In this document: one piece after another, positions 1-8,672 of the stretch | Numbering within the stretch: the stretch's first letter is position 1 | Layout of the letters: every line of letters starts with the position of its first letter | Source: Lingula anatina | Lineage: Eukaryota; Brachiopoda; Lingulata; Lingulida; Lingulidae | NCBI RefSeq assembly: GCF_001039355.2 | Contig: NW_019776130.1 | Location: 84,397 to 105,692, forward strand | DNA length: 21,296 nt | Direction: 5' to 3' | Notes under the pieces: model-generated | What the model saw: the letters and a program-made list of their open reading frames with translations, nothing else | The model's database searches: none | What the model was told of the DNA's origin: nothing | Program-made: the position numbers and the translations under genes

Positions 1-402
1 GGACGATCTGCAGATCTAGATCTTTTTCGTTTTGAGGCAGGTAATAAACTGTCCAAACTATTGCTGCCACTAAGTGTTAATTCTTGAGATATTTCTCCAC
101 AGAAATTACCCTGACTTGCTTGTTGTTGGCCTGTGAATGAGTGTCTCAACCCATTGAGGGAAGGTGGAATGGAAGCTTTGGAACTCACACTGGAAGTTTG
201 CTGGTCTCCTCCAGTTTCAAGACTAATATCATGTGATATGCCTAACCTTGGATCTGAGTCATCAAGCTCATCATCACCATAATCTGCTGCCTGAAGGTGG
301 CGCTGATCAGAAAATTCTAAAGACAAACCTGTCGAGTTTTTAGGTCTAGCACCTTGTTGATACCATTTCAGCTTTTCACTCAAGGCTTCTTCTGCTATGG
401 CA
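1..402 (-). CDS. Unknown Ser-rich gene, fourth coding exon (runs off the left edge)
   Basis: The acceptor CTGTTTAG precedes a frame that is open for all 402 nt and completes the AG|T Ser codon from the previous exon. It starts AIAEEALSEKLKWYQQGARP, followed by an acidic stretch (YGDDELDDSDP), a Ser/Gln-rich part, and a basic tail KRKRSRSADRP at the window edge. No donor or stop is needed before base 1, so the exon is truncated by the window. Confidence 0.75.
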
Positions 403-3361
403 CTAAACAGAAAAACAATCAAATGGAAATAATATGACAGCATTTGACTTTTTCCAATGTACGTTATTAAACTTATCAAGTGAACAGAGATATGTGAGCT
501 AAAGAATGTGATTATATGAACATGGTGTCCTGTTCCTGTAAATCTATATAAAATTTTCTATCTGAACACAAAGGTCACAATTAACCTACAATCAATTATG
601 ACAACTAAACCTGGACTTTATTTTGATAAAGGAGACTGTGATGATGAAGGACAAAGAATCATGTAAAACTGGGCTCACCCCTGCATATATTAAGCCTGAT
701 ACTGAACAACTTCATAAAAATATAAAACGTTTCCATATTTTCATCATATTTATGCATTAAACGAATCAAGATAAAATGCTGGTTAGTGAAGAACTGCCAA
801 GCTATCTGACTAAAAGACAACATTCTCCAGTGAGTCAAGTTTAGATAACTTCAATTTATCAAGCCATTGTGTTTCCCATAAAAAATCAAAATTTTCCCCA
901 AATTTCTCACCATTATGGTTCAAAATGCTATTAAGACTAAGTCAATGAGTGTCCAGCTATTTAACGAAAAGACAATTCACAATAGGACTTGTTGAGATAA
1001 CCTACCTGTCCCTGTGTTTTGATGACACGACCAGCTGTATGTTGTGGTCAGCCTTGAGAGGACCACACCTGCCACCTTGGCTGGTCAAAGTTTTCTGTGT
1101 GTTCCTGAAGTTACTCTTGGCCAGGGAGATGTTCACCCCGGGAGACATCTTGGGTGACAAGCTGGATATATGAAAAGAAATGAAAGAAAGTCTGATAAAT
1201 AAATAAATAAACAGTTTGTTAGGTACAAACAACAACTGTCAATTTATCTTGAATTGAGGAGAAAACCTTTATATGACAAAAAGTTTAATTTTCCTGGAAA
1301 TTTTTTCTATTCTCACTTAATCACTAGGGTGTAGAATATTCAAAACCATTAAAAAAATAACCATGTAGACACCAGTTTATGAGTTAAAAATGGTGAATTT
1401 CACTTTGATCTCAAAAACAGGTTTCAAGATTACATTTATTTTTCTACATGGTTAAGGATAGGGTATACCTAACAGATAAATGAAAATTTCTAAAATTAAT
1501 TTTTTTCCTTTTTTTTTTGTTGCTGCACACAAATCTAATCAAAATGTGTACTGTATCAAACTAAACTTAATCTCAGCTGTGGCTTTTGCAATTAATATAA
1601 TTCTCAAAAAAATTCTAAAGTAACTCTCCTTTTTTTAAACAGATAGCTCTCCATTGTGCTGAAGCAAAACCTCTACTTACTGTATTCAACATCTACAGAT
1701 GGAATAGGATTTAACATATAAATACAGGGCCATATATGTCTTTACTTACACACTTAATTCATGTCTTGGAGACAGCAAGCTCTCCTGTTCGGTTGATGAG
1801 ACAGAGTCACCTCGCACCAAATGCAACTTTGGCTTTTGATAGGCTTGAGCAATACCAGAGTCTGCATCTGAATCTGAAAGTTAAAGTGAAAAACTTTGTC
1901 CTAAGCACCTTTTTAAGAAACAGGACACACTGAAATTATTTTGAATCTAAGCTGAACATCTAAAAAACATCATGTAAATTTCATTGTTTCAAAGCATTCA
2001 GATCTGTAACATTCATATACAAAATATAAAATACCAATTACTCAAAAAAAAAACTAAAAATTTGAACCTTGACAGAATAGCTAACCTTTGTTTTGAGTGA
2101 CAACTGTCTCTTCCCCAGCTATTGATTTCTGTAAGTCATTCTGTAGAGCCTGTTTCAAGAGCAGATCTTCAAGCTGGTCCGTCTTGATCAAACCATTAGC
2201 ACCACCTGGTGATAGGGATGACAGTTTTCCAGATTTGCCGGATGATTCTGTGGATGGGTTTTCACATGGAGAAATATCTAATGATGGATTTGAATTAACT
2301 GATCCATTATCAATTTCCACAGCACTATCATGAGAGTCTGGGCTAGCCAACCTTGTCTTATATTCATGTCTCTGCCTAGGCCGACCTCTCGGCTCTTCAC
2401 TGTTTCTAGTCAGTAAACCCTCTTCTCTTGAAATCAATCTGCTTTTGAGATTCTGTAACTTGGAAGTCCTTCCTTCAGATGAGATTTCATTTTCACTTTC
2501 ATTAATTTGGCAATTTTGAGAATTTTGTGAATTTCCATGATCAGTCTTTCTACTTGGGGGTCTTTCTTTGGATAAATTCCTTAGTCTTGTTTTCAATGGG
2601 GAATCAAGAAGCTCTTTAAGAGTCTGAGAATTACGTCTTAATTTTTCTTTTAACGAGATGGCTGAATGATCATGCGGACCCTCTGGGGAGTTCAATATTG
2701 GTTTGTTTGTGGAGTCAGTGAGTGGAGAACGGTGGGGAGAGTGTTCTGGAGATTTGAACGAATTTTTCTCAAAGATGCTGGCACTACCTGGCCTGGGCAC
2801 AACTTGGCCAACATATTCACTAGAATGGCCAGCCACATCATCAGTTGATTTATATGGAAGACTGCAGGCACTTGAAGGCCGAGCTGCCAATGTTCTATCC
2901 CCTATTAAGGAGAGTTTTGTCAATGGTGAGGTCTTTGGAGAAATTGATGCAGCAGCAGCAATTCTTGATGGACATGACTTTGAATTGCTTGAAGAATTTT
3001 GTTGGCTCTCTGACCTGGCTCGACCCTGTGATCCATTTAACGACGAGGAGGACCCAATACTGTTTATGATTAGTTCATTATCATGTGATAACCTTGACCC
3101 TGCTGTGTCACCCTGTGGTCCCCTTGATGATGGCCTTGACCTTAAAGGGTCTGAAACTGAACCATTGCTATGTAATAACCTTGACCCTGCAGTCTCACCC
3201 TGTGGTCCCCGTGATGATGGCCTTGACCTAATTCTATCTGGACTCTGTTGCTTTTCAAAGACATGAGAGTATTTTTTCATCAAATCCTGGTAAAAAGGAG
3301 AGGCCAAACGGGGATGTTTACTTGGTGATAGACCCCGTGTCTCTTTGGTTGCAGTAGCCAT
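1..3361 (-). CDS. Unrecognised serine-rich protein, four exons, 3' end outside window
   Basis: Four minus-strand exons join in phase: 3361-2086, 1873-1750, 1161-1006 and 402-1 (continuing off the window). They give 1958 nt, or 652 codons plus 2 nt, with no stop. The start ATG (3361-3359) directly follows a pyrimidine-rich acceptor ending TTCAG, and an in-frame TAA lies five codons upstream, so a 5'UTR exon probably lies further right. The protein is rich in Ser, Arg, Pro, Asn and Gln and looks mostly disordered. It starts MATATKETRGLSPSKHPRLA, followed by SPFYQDLMKKYSHVFEK, a likely short helix. It then has two tandem 29-residue units containing RSRPSSRGPQG, a charged stretch LKEKLRRNSQTLKELLDS, and a basic cluster KRKRSRS near the window edge that could be a nuclear signal. 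I recognise no catalytic domain. A scaffold, cytoskeletal or centrosomal role is possible from composition but not supported by a motif. The gene model is good and the function unknown. Confidence 0.8.
403..1005 (-). other. Intron between third and fourth exons of the unknown gene
   Basis: This AT-rich sequence lies between the donor GTAGGT (complement 1005) and the acceptor CTGTTTAG (complement 410-403). I see no gene, repeat family or structured element in it. Confidence 0.7.
1006..1161 (-). CDS. Unknown Ser-rich gene, third coding exon
   Basis: This 156-nt exon lies between the acceptor CATATATCCAG and the donor GTAGGT. It completes the split Val codon (GT|C) and reads LSPKMSPGVNISLAKSNF, continuing through QKTLTSQGGRCGPLKADHNI to SSKHRD, and ends with AG of a split Ser codon. 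It is less low-complexity than its neighbours and could be a conserved patch, but I do not recognise it. Confidence 0.8.
1162..1749 (-). other. Intron between second and third exons of the unknown gene
   Basis: AT-rich intron with several T and A runs and a small AAATAAATAAATAAA simple repeat near 1197-1210. Nothing else is recognisable. Confidence 0.7.
1750..1873 (-). CDS. Unknown Ser-rich gene, second coding exon
   Basis: This 124-nt exon lies between the acceptor CTTTAACTTTCAG and the donor GTAAGT. It completes the split codon of the previous exon (G|AT, Asp) and reads SDADSGIAQAYQKPKLHLVR and on to SSTEQESLLSPRHELS, ending two bases into a codon. The phases fit on both sides. Confidence 0.8.
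2086..3361 (-). CDS. Unknown Ser-rich gene, first coding exon
   Basis: This 1276-nt exon is open throughout in one frame (425 codons plus 1 nt). It begins at the ATG just after a CTTTTCTGTCTTCAG acceptor and ends ACAAAG before the donor GTTAGC (GT at complement 2085-2084). It is by far the longest open frame in the window. Residues about 40-100 hold the tandem 29-residue duplication. Long open frames on the opposite strand across the same bases are shadows: they lack flanking splice logic and have no recognisable composition. Confidence 0.85.
3088..3261 (-). repeat. Tandem 87-bp (29-codon) duplication inside a coding exon
   Basis: Two adjacent 87-bp units start at 3088 and 3175 (plus-strand phrase ATAACCTTGACCCTGC in both). 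They encode RSRPSSRGPQG(E/D)TAGSRL twice, each followed by a diverged tail. The period is a multiple of three, so the frame is kept. This is an in-frame duplication within the disordered part of the protein. Confidence 0.85.
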
Positions 3362-5184
3362 CTGAAGACAGAAAAGATACTCTTTTTATCAGTGGTTACT
3401 CTCTCTCTATATATATATATACAAATACTAGTATTCAATCACTAGTAAGTTGTAAAACATTCACTGATTTATTTTTTCTTAAACTCTCAATCCATGATCT
3501 TCCATGTGACTTAATAATGGCTTTAATAGAGGGAAAATGTCATTTTCTATTTCAAAGAATTTTAACAACTGCTATCAACATATGAAGCTGTATCTGCCAC
3601 AGGGAGGTGAAAACATCTACAGCAAGTGTTTGAATCAGGGCAAAATATATGGCAGACATATTGTGCTCTATTGTAAACTACACTGACAAGTGGTGGTGTG
3701 TGGCAAATAAGAACCTAGACATAACTTTATACTTTACTTTTTAGGTATAGAAATTACTACAACAGGGTATCTAAAAATTCTTTTAAGGCACAGTTAATAT
3801 TTTAATCAACACAAAAATGAGATAAGCTTTCATTTTACTCCCTTGGCACTGGGGATCATAGCTTTGGAAAAAAAGGTTTAATGAAACATATGGGATTTAA
3901 TCAATACCAATGTCAATATTAAATTTCATGTATTTATCTTTGTTTTTCACCTCATTTTGTCTGATCACTCTACTGGGAAGCATATCAATGATAGTCTGAT
4001 CAATAGACCTCTGTCAAGCAGTTAATGTAAATAGATATTGGGTTAATTAAAAACAAATATTTGAAGCTTAATACTTGGATATTGCCCAAGGGATAGACAA
4101 GAGTTACCTCAAGTCTGAAAAAATACATCATATTAAACAAATATACTACTTTTACATTCATTTTTTCTTTTGATCACTAGCTCAAGTACACATAGCTATC
4201 AGCAATTACTGCCATTAAAAACCATGAGAGTTTCAACTGCGTTGACCCTCTGCTCTGTGCACTTTCGCCACCATACTTCATCATTTTCTGACATATTGTG
4301 CAAAGCATAGCACACAGTTAAAGCAGGTCAACGGAAACACATGACAGCTCTATAAAGGCTGCCACCACTTTATAAATGAACTTGGATACATCAGAGCATG
4401 CTTTACAGCAGGTCGATGAAAGCATAGCTGACAGCTTCATAAAAGACTGCCACAGTTTTATAAATGATCGTGGATTTATTAAGTTGCTTGGATTTTTCTC
4501 CATTCATTGTGTGAATAATATTAATAGAAAGATATCATATTGGTTTTCTTTAGATATTTCCATGGACAAATAACTTCCTAATTGCTTATCATATTTAAGA
4601 GATCAAAATTAATAATACGAGATTTGACTCACTTAAAAAGATATTTTGTAGGGTGTTCACCAATATTGATCAAATCACTTAATTCTCCCAAACTAATATG
4701 CAAAAAATATCATTCTCAAGGCTACCATTAGCCAATACCAAATGCAAAATAAACCTGAAATTAGCTAACAGAAAAAAGGGAGCTTTTAAATCAATTTTTC
4801 ACCAGGATAACTCTGATTTTGTGTAAATACAAATACAAATAACACTTTGTATATGACATGGATTTTCACTGTTATTAAAATATTTACATTACAAGAGTGG
4901 GCTTATCACAGTTCAATGTGTACCAGGGCAAATATTTATAAATCCATTTCAAGTCAAGAAATGTTAAATAATGTAATACTATTCTTGGAGACAGGAATTC
5001 AAATCAAATCACTATAACATCAACAGTCAATGATCCCTGTTACTGTTGTAGAACATGGTGTCTAGAAACTATATGCCACTGTGGATGCTGAAAACATAAT
5101 TTCCAGACATGGTGCATCTTGGAAACACACAAGAATGCGAGTACCACTATTATGTATGTCTTGTTCTCAACATCTGTCACAGTG
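3362..5184. other. Non-coding region to the right of the unknown gene's first coding exon
   Basis: No exon with credible splice sites or protein similarity is visible on either strand. The minus-strand gene's 5'UTR exon(s) and promoter probably lie somewhere here or further right but cannot be placed. A short (TA)n run sits at about 3408-3421 and the 85-bp tandem duplication at about 4299-4475. The remainder is unremarkable AT-rich sequence. Confidence 0.6.
4299..4475. repeat. Imperfect tandem duplication, about 85-bp period, two copies
   Basis: GCAGGTCAACG...TGACAGCTCTATAAAGGCTGCCACCACTTTATAAATGA (from 4323) recurs 85 bp later with substitutions as GCAGGTCGATG...TGACAGCTTCATAAAAGACTGCCACAGTTTTATAAATGA (from 4408). 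The short open frames over this stretch on both strands come from the repeat and do not look coding. Confidence 0.7.
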
Positions 5185-5187
5185 TAA

Positions 5188-5447
5188 GGCTTCGTTCACA
5201 TGGAAAGTCTATTTTCTAAAAATCTACTTTCTATTCGCGGTATATCTTGTGATCACGGTCTGTGCCCTGAATGTCCCGCGGCGTAATTACTGGCAGCGCG
5301 AGCCAGTTACTGTAAGTTACTATAAATAACTGGCTCGCGCTGCCAGTAATTACGCCGCGAGAAATTTCAGGGCACAGAGCGTGATCATAAGATACCGCGA
5401 ATAGAAAATAGATTTTTAGAAAATAGACTTTCCATGTGAACGAAGCC
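5188..5447. mobile_element. MITE, 260 bp, near-perfect foldback with TAA target duplication
   Basis: The left arm 5188-5309 and right arm 5327-5447 are inverted copies of about 120 bp, roughly 95% identical by eye, around a 17-bp spacer. The element starts GGCTTCGTTCACATGGAAAG and ends with its exact complement. It is flanked on both sides by TAA (5185-5187 and 5448-5450), which fits a 3-bp target duplication. It has no coding capacity. A short plus-strand frame running into the left arm is incidental. The TAA target and TIR are compatible with a PIF/Harbinger-like non-autonomous element, but the superfamily is an inference. Confidence 0.85.
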
Positions 5448-5450
5448 TAA

Positions 5451-5924
5451 GTCAGGCATACACACAATACTTGACAGCAAGGAGTATGCTTGGCAATGTT
5501 ATATCATATACACTGCCCCTACTCGTTGTGTATCTATTCCTTAGAAATTTCATTGCATGTGACTGTCATAGAAGCACCCTTAATTTCAGAGTGCTGAAAG
5601 TGACTCTCCTCTCTGCAACTCTGGCTCTTTCTCACACTGTTCAACATACTTGATACCTACGGGTGCACTGTTGAAGACTATTGATATAAGCTTACCAAAG
5701 CAAACACATCCACTGCTACTTCACAGTCAGAACAAGAAAACCATATCAGCTCAACAACTCGCATTCTGGATACTAGATCAGAATTCAATGAGGGGATTAA
5801 CTCAATATCTTTGTGGTTAAGTCCTTATCACTGTCTGATATAAATTTTTACACACAATCACTCAACTTTAGTAGACAGATTTTCAAAAATGTGGAAGATA
5901 AATACAATTTATTGTAAAAATTGT
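5451..5924. other. Non-coding stretch between the MITE and the duplicated segment
   Basis: Ordinary AT-rich sequence with no supported gene. A 60-codon open frame (5471-5653) has no family similarity I can see and no splice context. Confidence 0.5.
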
Positions 5925-6189
5925 ATTATTCATTCTGAATTGCAATACTTGTAAGTACATTAAATAATTAATGCTTTCAATGTTTCATGAATTGTCAAAA
6001 TTCTAGTGTTAACCACTTGTCATTTTCCTTTTCTTCTTGCCTCATTGGTAAAACAGTTCAAAACTTTCTTGGAAAAAGATGAAAAAAATAAGTAATTACA
6101 TTGCCTTATTAATTCAATTGATTAGCAGAGACCTTGATAAAAGTCACCACATAAATGAATTTATAAAAATATTGAAAGCCAAAGAATTG

Positions 6190-6248
<59 letters not shown>
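5925..6248. repeat. First copy of a 324-bp direct duplication (likely contig overlap)
   Basis: The bases from ATTATTCATTCTGAATTGC through the (GT)n run to ATG are repeated at 8350-8671, apparently identically apart from a repeat run two bases longer here. This copy ends one base before an N (6249). Near-identity in non-coding DNA next to single Ns points to an assembly overlap, not a biological duplication. Confidence 0.85.
6192..6245. repeat. (GT)27 microsatellite, first copy
   Basis: Uninterrupted dinucleotide run of 54 bases, ending TATG before the N at 6249. Open frames through it read poly(CV) and are not coding. Confidence 0.95.
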
Positions 6249-6249
6249 N
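6249..6249. other. Single N, probable contig junction
   Basis: An ambiguous base directly after the microsatellite. The sequence to its right does not continue like the second copy of the duplicated segment (which runs GTATCCGTGCACATG). This marks a join. Confidence 0.75.
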
Positions 6250-6425
6250 TCTCTGATCCTTTAGTTTTTCTATTTATTTTCACACAATTACCCTAGATTG
6301 AACTGTGATATAACATTTTTTGTTCCATTTGCTTTAATTTTAAAGAGCTGTTGAATATTCAAAATTAAATCGATGAAAGTGAACTTCAAAAGAAATATTA
6401 TCCATATTAAGCTCTTGGCTCTTAG

Positions 6426-6550
6426 GTATATAGAAGTGATGAGGAAGATGCAACAGACATATAACATGGAGCCTGCAGGCAGCCATGGCGTCTGGAGCCT
6501 TGATGATTATCAGTTCGTACCTTTTCTCTGGGGAAGCTCACAGTTACTAG
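6426..6550 (+). CDS. PTPA: PTPA internal exon A
   Basis: The acceptor CTCTTGGCTCTTAG precedes it and the donor GTAATT follows. The 125 nt run from the last base of a split codon through [18 protein letters not shown] and [10 protein letters not shown] to WGSSQLL plus one base. Confidence 0.9.
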
Positions 6551-8080
6551 GTAATTCTAACCTGTTTTGCCATTTTTTCTCCTCATACTGAATTTCTTAG
6601 AAAATTGATGAATTAATTTTATTCCCAGACCACTGTTTTAATTAAAGAAATAAAAAACACCTAAAAGAAGTGATCGAAGTGTACTAAAAAGTATTAGGGT
6701 TTTATGTCAGAAAATAATTTTTTGTGAATTAAACTAAATAAATTTATAATTGAAGTTTTAGAATAACATTCTCTTTTTCTTTTTCCAGATCATAAAAGAA
6801 TTCACCCCAAATCTTTCCCAAAGCCAGAAGTATATGAATATTTTGCTAAGGACTACATGTTTTTAGGTTGTGTAAAGTTTATAAACCAGGTATTTTTTCA
6901 AATATTCCTTGCATTAATTCTTTTATTAATTCATTCATTCATTTTATCCTAGTGTCATGTGTATGTAAAACACCCAGCACTTTGTGATTTTCATATACAA
7001 GTTTGTTGTTCAAAACTTAACCAGTTGCCTCAATGTCTTTTTCATAACATTTTCCAAATTACCAGTGCTATTACTCCTAAGTCCAACCTCACTGCAGTGT
7101 AAAATTCAAAGAGCACATTCAGTACAAGTCGGACAAACTTAATATGGCAGACCCACTTGAAAGAAAGGACGACTTAGGGTGTATTCCAGAGATTTAGATC
7201 GATCCAGTGATTAAGAACTGTGCATGCTCACGATTTCGTGGAAAAGACTCTATTAAAGGGATTAAATCTCGGCTTCCGGGTTTAATTACAAGGCTCCTGC
7301 AGGGATGGCATATTTAGTCTGAGGATCTGTTAGGATCATCTGTTCTGAAACACTCAAAGTCTCCCAAAGACCACAATTGGGCTACCACTAAAAAGAAAAA
7401 AAAAATCCTTATGTGATTAATACTTTATATTTGTTTTGTATGCTGACTTTAACATTTTTTCTTCATCTGCATTTTATACTGATGACAACAATACCATTTC
7501 AATATTTAAAAGTATTTACGTAGTTAAAGGGATAATAACTCTTCGTTTCTGCCAAAAAATTAATTTTCCTGGAGTAAACAACAATTTTCCCATACTTACC
7601 AATGGTTAATGAATCCATTTTTATATTCAAAGTTAGTCCCTGTTTTTTTTCTAAAAAGTTTGGTTTTTTGTTAAAATCTCTTAAGAGATTTTAACAGAGT
7701 ATAGCCATCAATGGAGGTCACGTGGTCTAAAGACGAGCTCAGATATCAGAATAATAGCTATAACTGATGTTCTTGTGGTAAAACAGAATATGTTATATTT
7801 CTATGAGTTATTTACAATGTTTTATATTGTGAAATATAGATCTCATACGAAGAGTTATTATCCCTTTAATGACTTACGATGCTACTTTTTATGAGTGTAT
7901 ATCTAAATATATAGAAAGCAAACTGTGTAAGGAATCTTGGACGAATCAGGTATTTGTATTTTTCCCACCCAGGTGAAAACGGGTCCGTTTGCTGAGCACT
8001 CTAACCAGCTGTGGAACATCAGTGGAGTGCCCCACTGGCATAAAGTGAACTCTGGACTTGTGAAAATGTACAAGGCAGAG
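6426..8080 (+). CDS. PTPA: PTPA (serine/threonine-protein phosphatase 2A activator), three internal exons only
   Basis: Exons 6426-6550, 6789-6889 and 7973-8080 splice in phase (334 nt) to a protein closely resembling the central to C-terminal part of PTPA/PPP2R4. Diagnostic strings are [40 protein letters not shown] and [19 protein letters not shown], then [18 protein letters not shown] folds around PP2A catalytic subunits and ATP to promote phosphatase maturation (established for the family). The GVW-DDYQF and [12 protein letters not shown] blocks belong to its most conserved core. The N-terminal half of the protein and the final C-terminal exon (expected to start near a CLEKFP-like segment) are not found anywhere in the window. 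The three exons lie entirely between the two single Ns at 6249 and 8349, so this is a gene fragment on a small contig that may not belong here. Confidence 0.9.
6789..6889 (+). CDS. PTPA: PTPA internal exon B
   Basis: The acceptor CTTTTTCCAG and donor GTATTT bound 101 nt that read (G)AT CAT AAA..., giving [19 protein letters not shown] and [15 protein letters not shown], ending on a codon boundary. The segment after DH is the family's variable loop, and KDYMFL is conserved. Confidence 0.9.
7524..7869. mobile_element. MITE-like element, 346 bp, TTAA-flanked terminal inverted repeats
   Basis: TTAAAGGGATAATAACTCTTCG at 7524-7545 has an exact inverted match at 7848-7869. The outer TTAA on each side can be read as a palindromic target duplication, leaving 18-bp TIRs AGGGATAATAACTCTTCG. 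The interior is non-coding and includes a perfect 26-bp palindrome at 7670-7695. TTAA targeting is typical of piggyBac-related elements, but the TIR does not begin CCC, so the superfamily is left open. Confidence 0.75.
7670..7695. repeat. Perfect 26-bp palindrome inside the TTAA element
   Basis: GTTAAAATCTCT is followed by TA and then AGAGATTTTAAC, a fully self-complementary 26-mer near the middle of the element. Confidence 0.9.
7973..8080 (+). CDS. PTPA: PTPA internal exon C
   Basis: The acceptor TTTTTCCCACCCAG and donor GTATGT bound 108 nt (36 codons, phase 0 at both ends) reading [20 protein letters not shown] and continuing to YKAE. This is the most conserved block of PTPA. Confidence 0.92.
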
Positions 8081-8248
8081 GTATGTAAACAAAAATTTGA
8101 GTAGAACATGTTCGTAGACAGGAGAGTCTCAATGGAATCGGAGGAGGGAGGGGAATAAATCTTACGGGTGGGGAACTAGTCTGCTCTTAGTCATAATTTC
8201 GACTAACGCGCTCTTCCATTTTGCAACTTGGATCAACTGTAAAATGGC

Positions 8249-8348
8249 GGGGGGGGGGGGGGGGGGGGGGTAAAAAGGCCCCCTTTTTAAAAAAAAATTT
8301 ATATTTGGAAAATTCCCCCCCCCGGCCCGTAAAAATAGGAAAAACTGG
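8249..8348. other. Homopolymer-rich, probably low-quality contig end
   Basis: A run of 22 G (8249-8270) is followed by stacked homopolymers (TAAAAAGGCCCCCTTTTTA, A9, C9) and ends at the N at 8349. The texture is unlike genomic sequence elsewhere in the window and resembles a degraded read end. Confidence 0.7.
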
Positions 8349-8349
8349 N
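8349..8349. other. Single N, probable contig junction
   Basis: It separates the low-quality tail from the second copy of the duplicated segment, which begins on the next base. Confidence 0.75.
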
Positions 8350-8614
8350 ATTATTCATTCTGAATTGCAATACTTGTAAGTACATTAAATAATTAATGCT
8401 TTCAATGTTTCATGAATTGTCAAAATTCTAGTGTTAACCACTTGTCATTTTCCTTTTCTTCTTGCCTCATTGGTAAAACAGTTCAAAACTTTCTTGGAAA
8501 AAGATGAAAAAAATAAGTAATTACATTGCCTTATTAATTCAATTGATTAGCAGAGACCTTGATAAAAGTCACCACATAAATGAATTTATAAAAATATTGA
8601 AAGCCAAAGAATTG

Positions 8615-8671
<57 letters not shown>
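8350..8671. repeat. Second copy of the 322-bp direct duplication
   Basis: It repeats 5925-6248 at an offset of 2425 bp, starting on the first base after the N at 8349. Beyond the (GT)n run it continues ATGTATCCGTGCACATG into unique sequence. This copy is therefore the start of the contig carrying XPR1. Confidence 0.85.
8617..8668. repeat. (GT)26 microsatellite, second copy
   Basis: 52-base dinucleotide run, two bases shorter than the first copy. Confidence 0.95.

Positions 8672-8672
<1 letters not shown>

Larger units (their letters stand above)
6890..7972 (+). other. PTPA intron between exons B and C
   Basis: 1083 bp of non-coding sequence containing the 346-bp inverted-repeat element at 7524-7869. 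The stretch 6900-7520 shows no gene. Confidence 0.7.

Noticed and set aside
2097-3266. Plus-strand open frames opposite the large minus-strand exon, the longest 187 codons
   Set aside because: They lie antisense to an exon supported by splice sites and phase continuity with three further exons, and their translations have no recognisable features.
5081-5329. Plus-strand 82-codon frame with a hydrophobic stretch
   Set aside because: Most of it lies within the left arm of the MITE; an incidental frame in transposon sequence.
7903-8109. Minus-strand 68-codon frame
   Set aside because: It is the shadow of PTPA exon C on the opposite strand.
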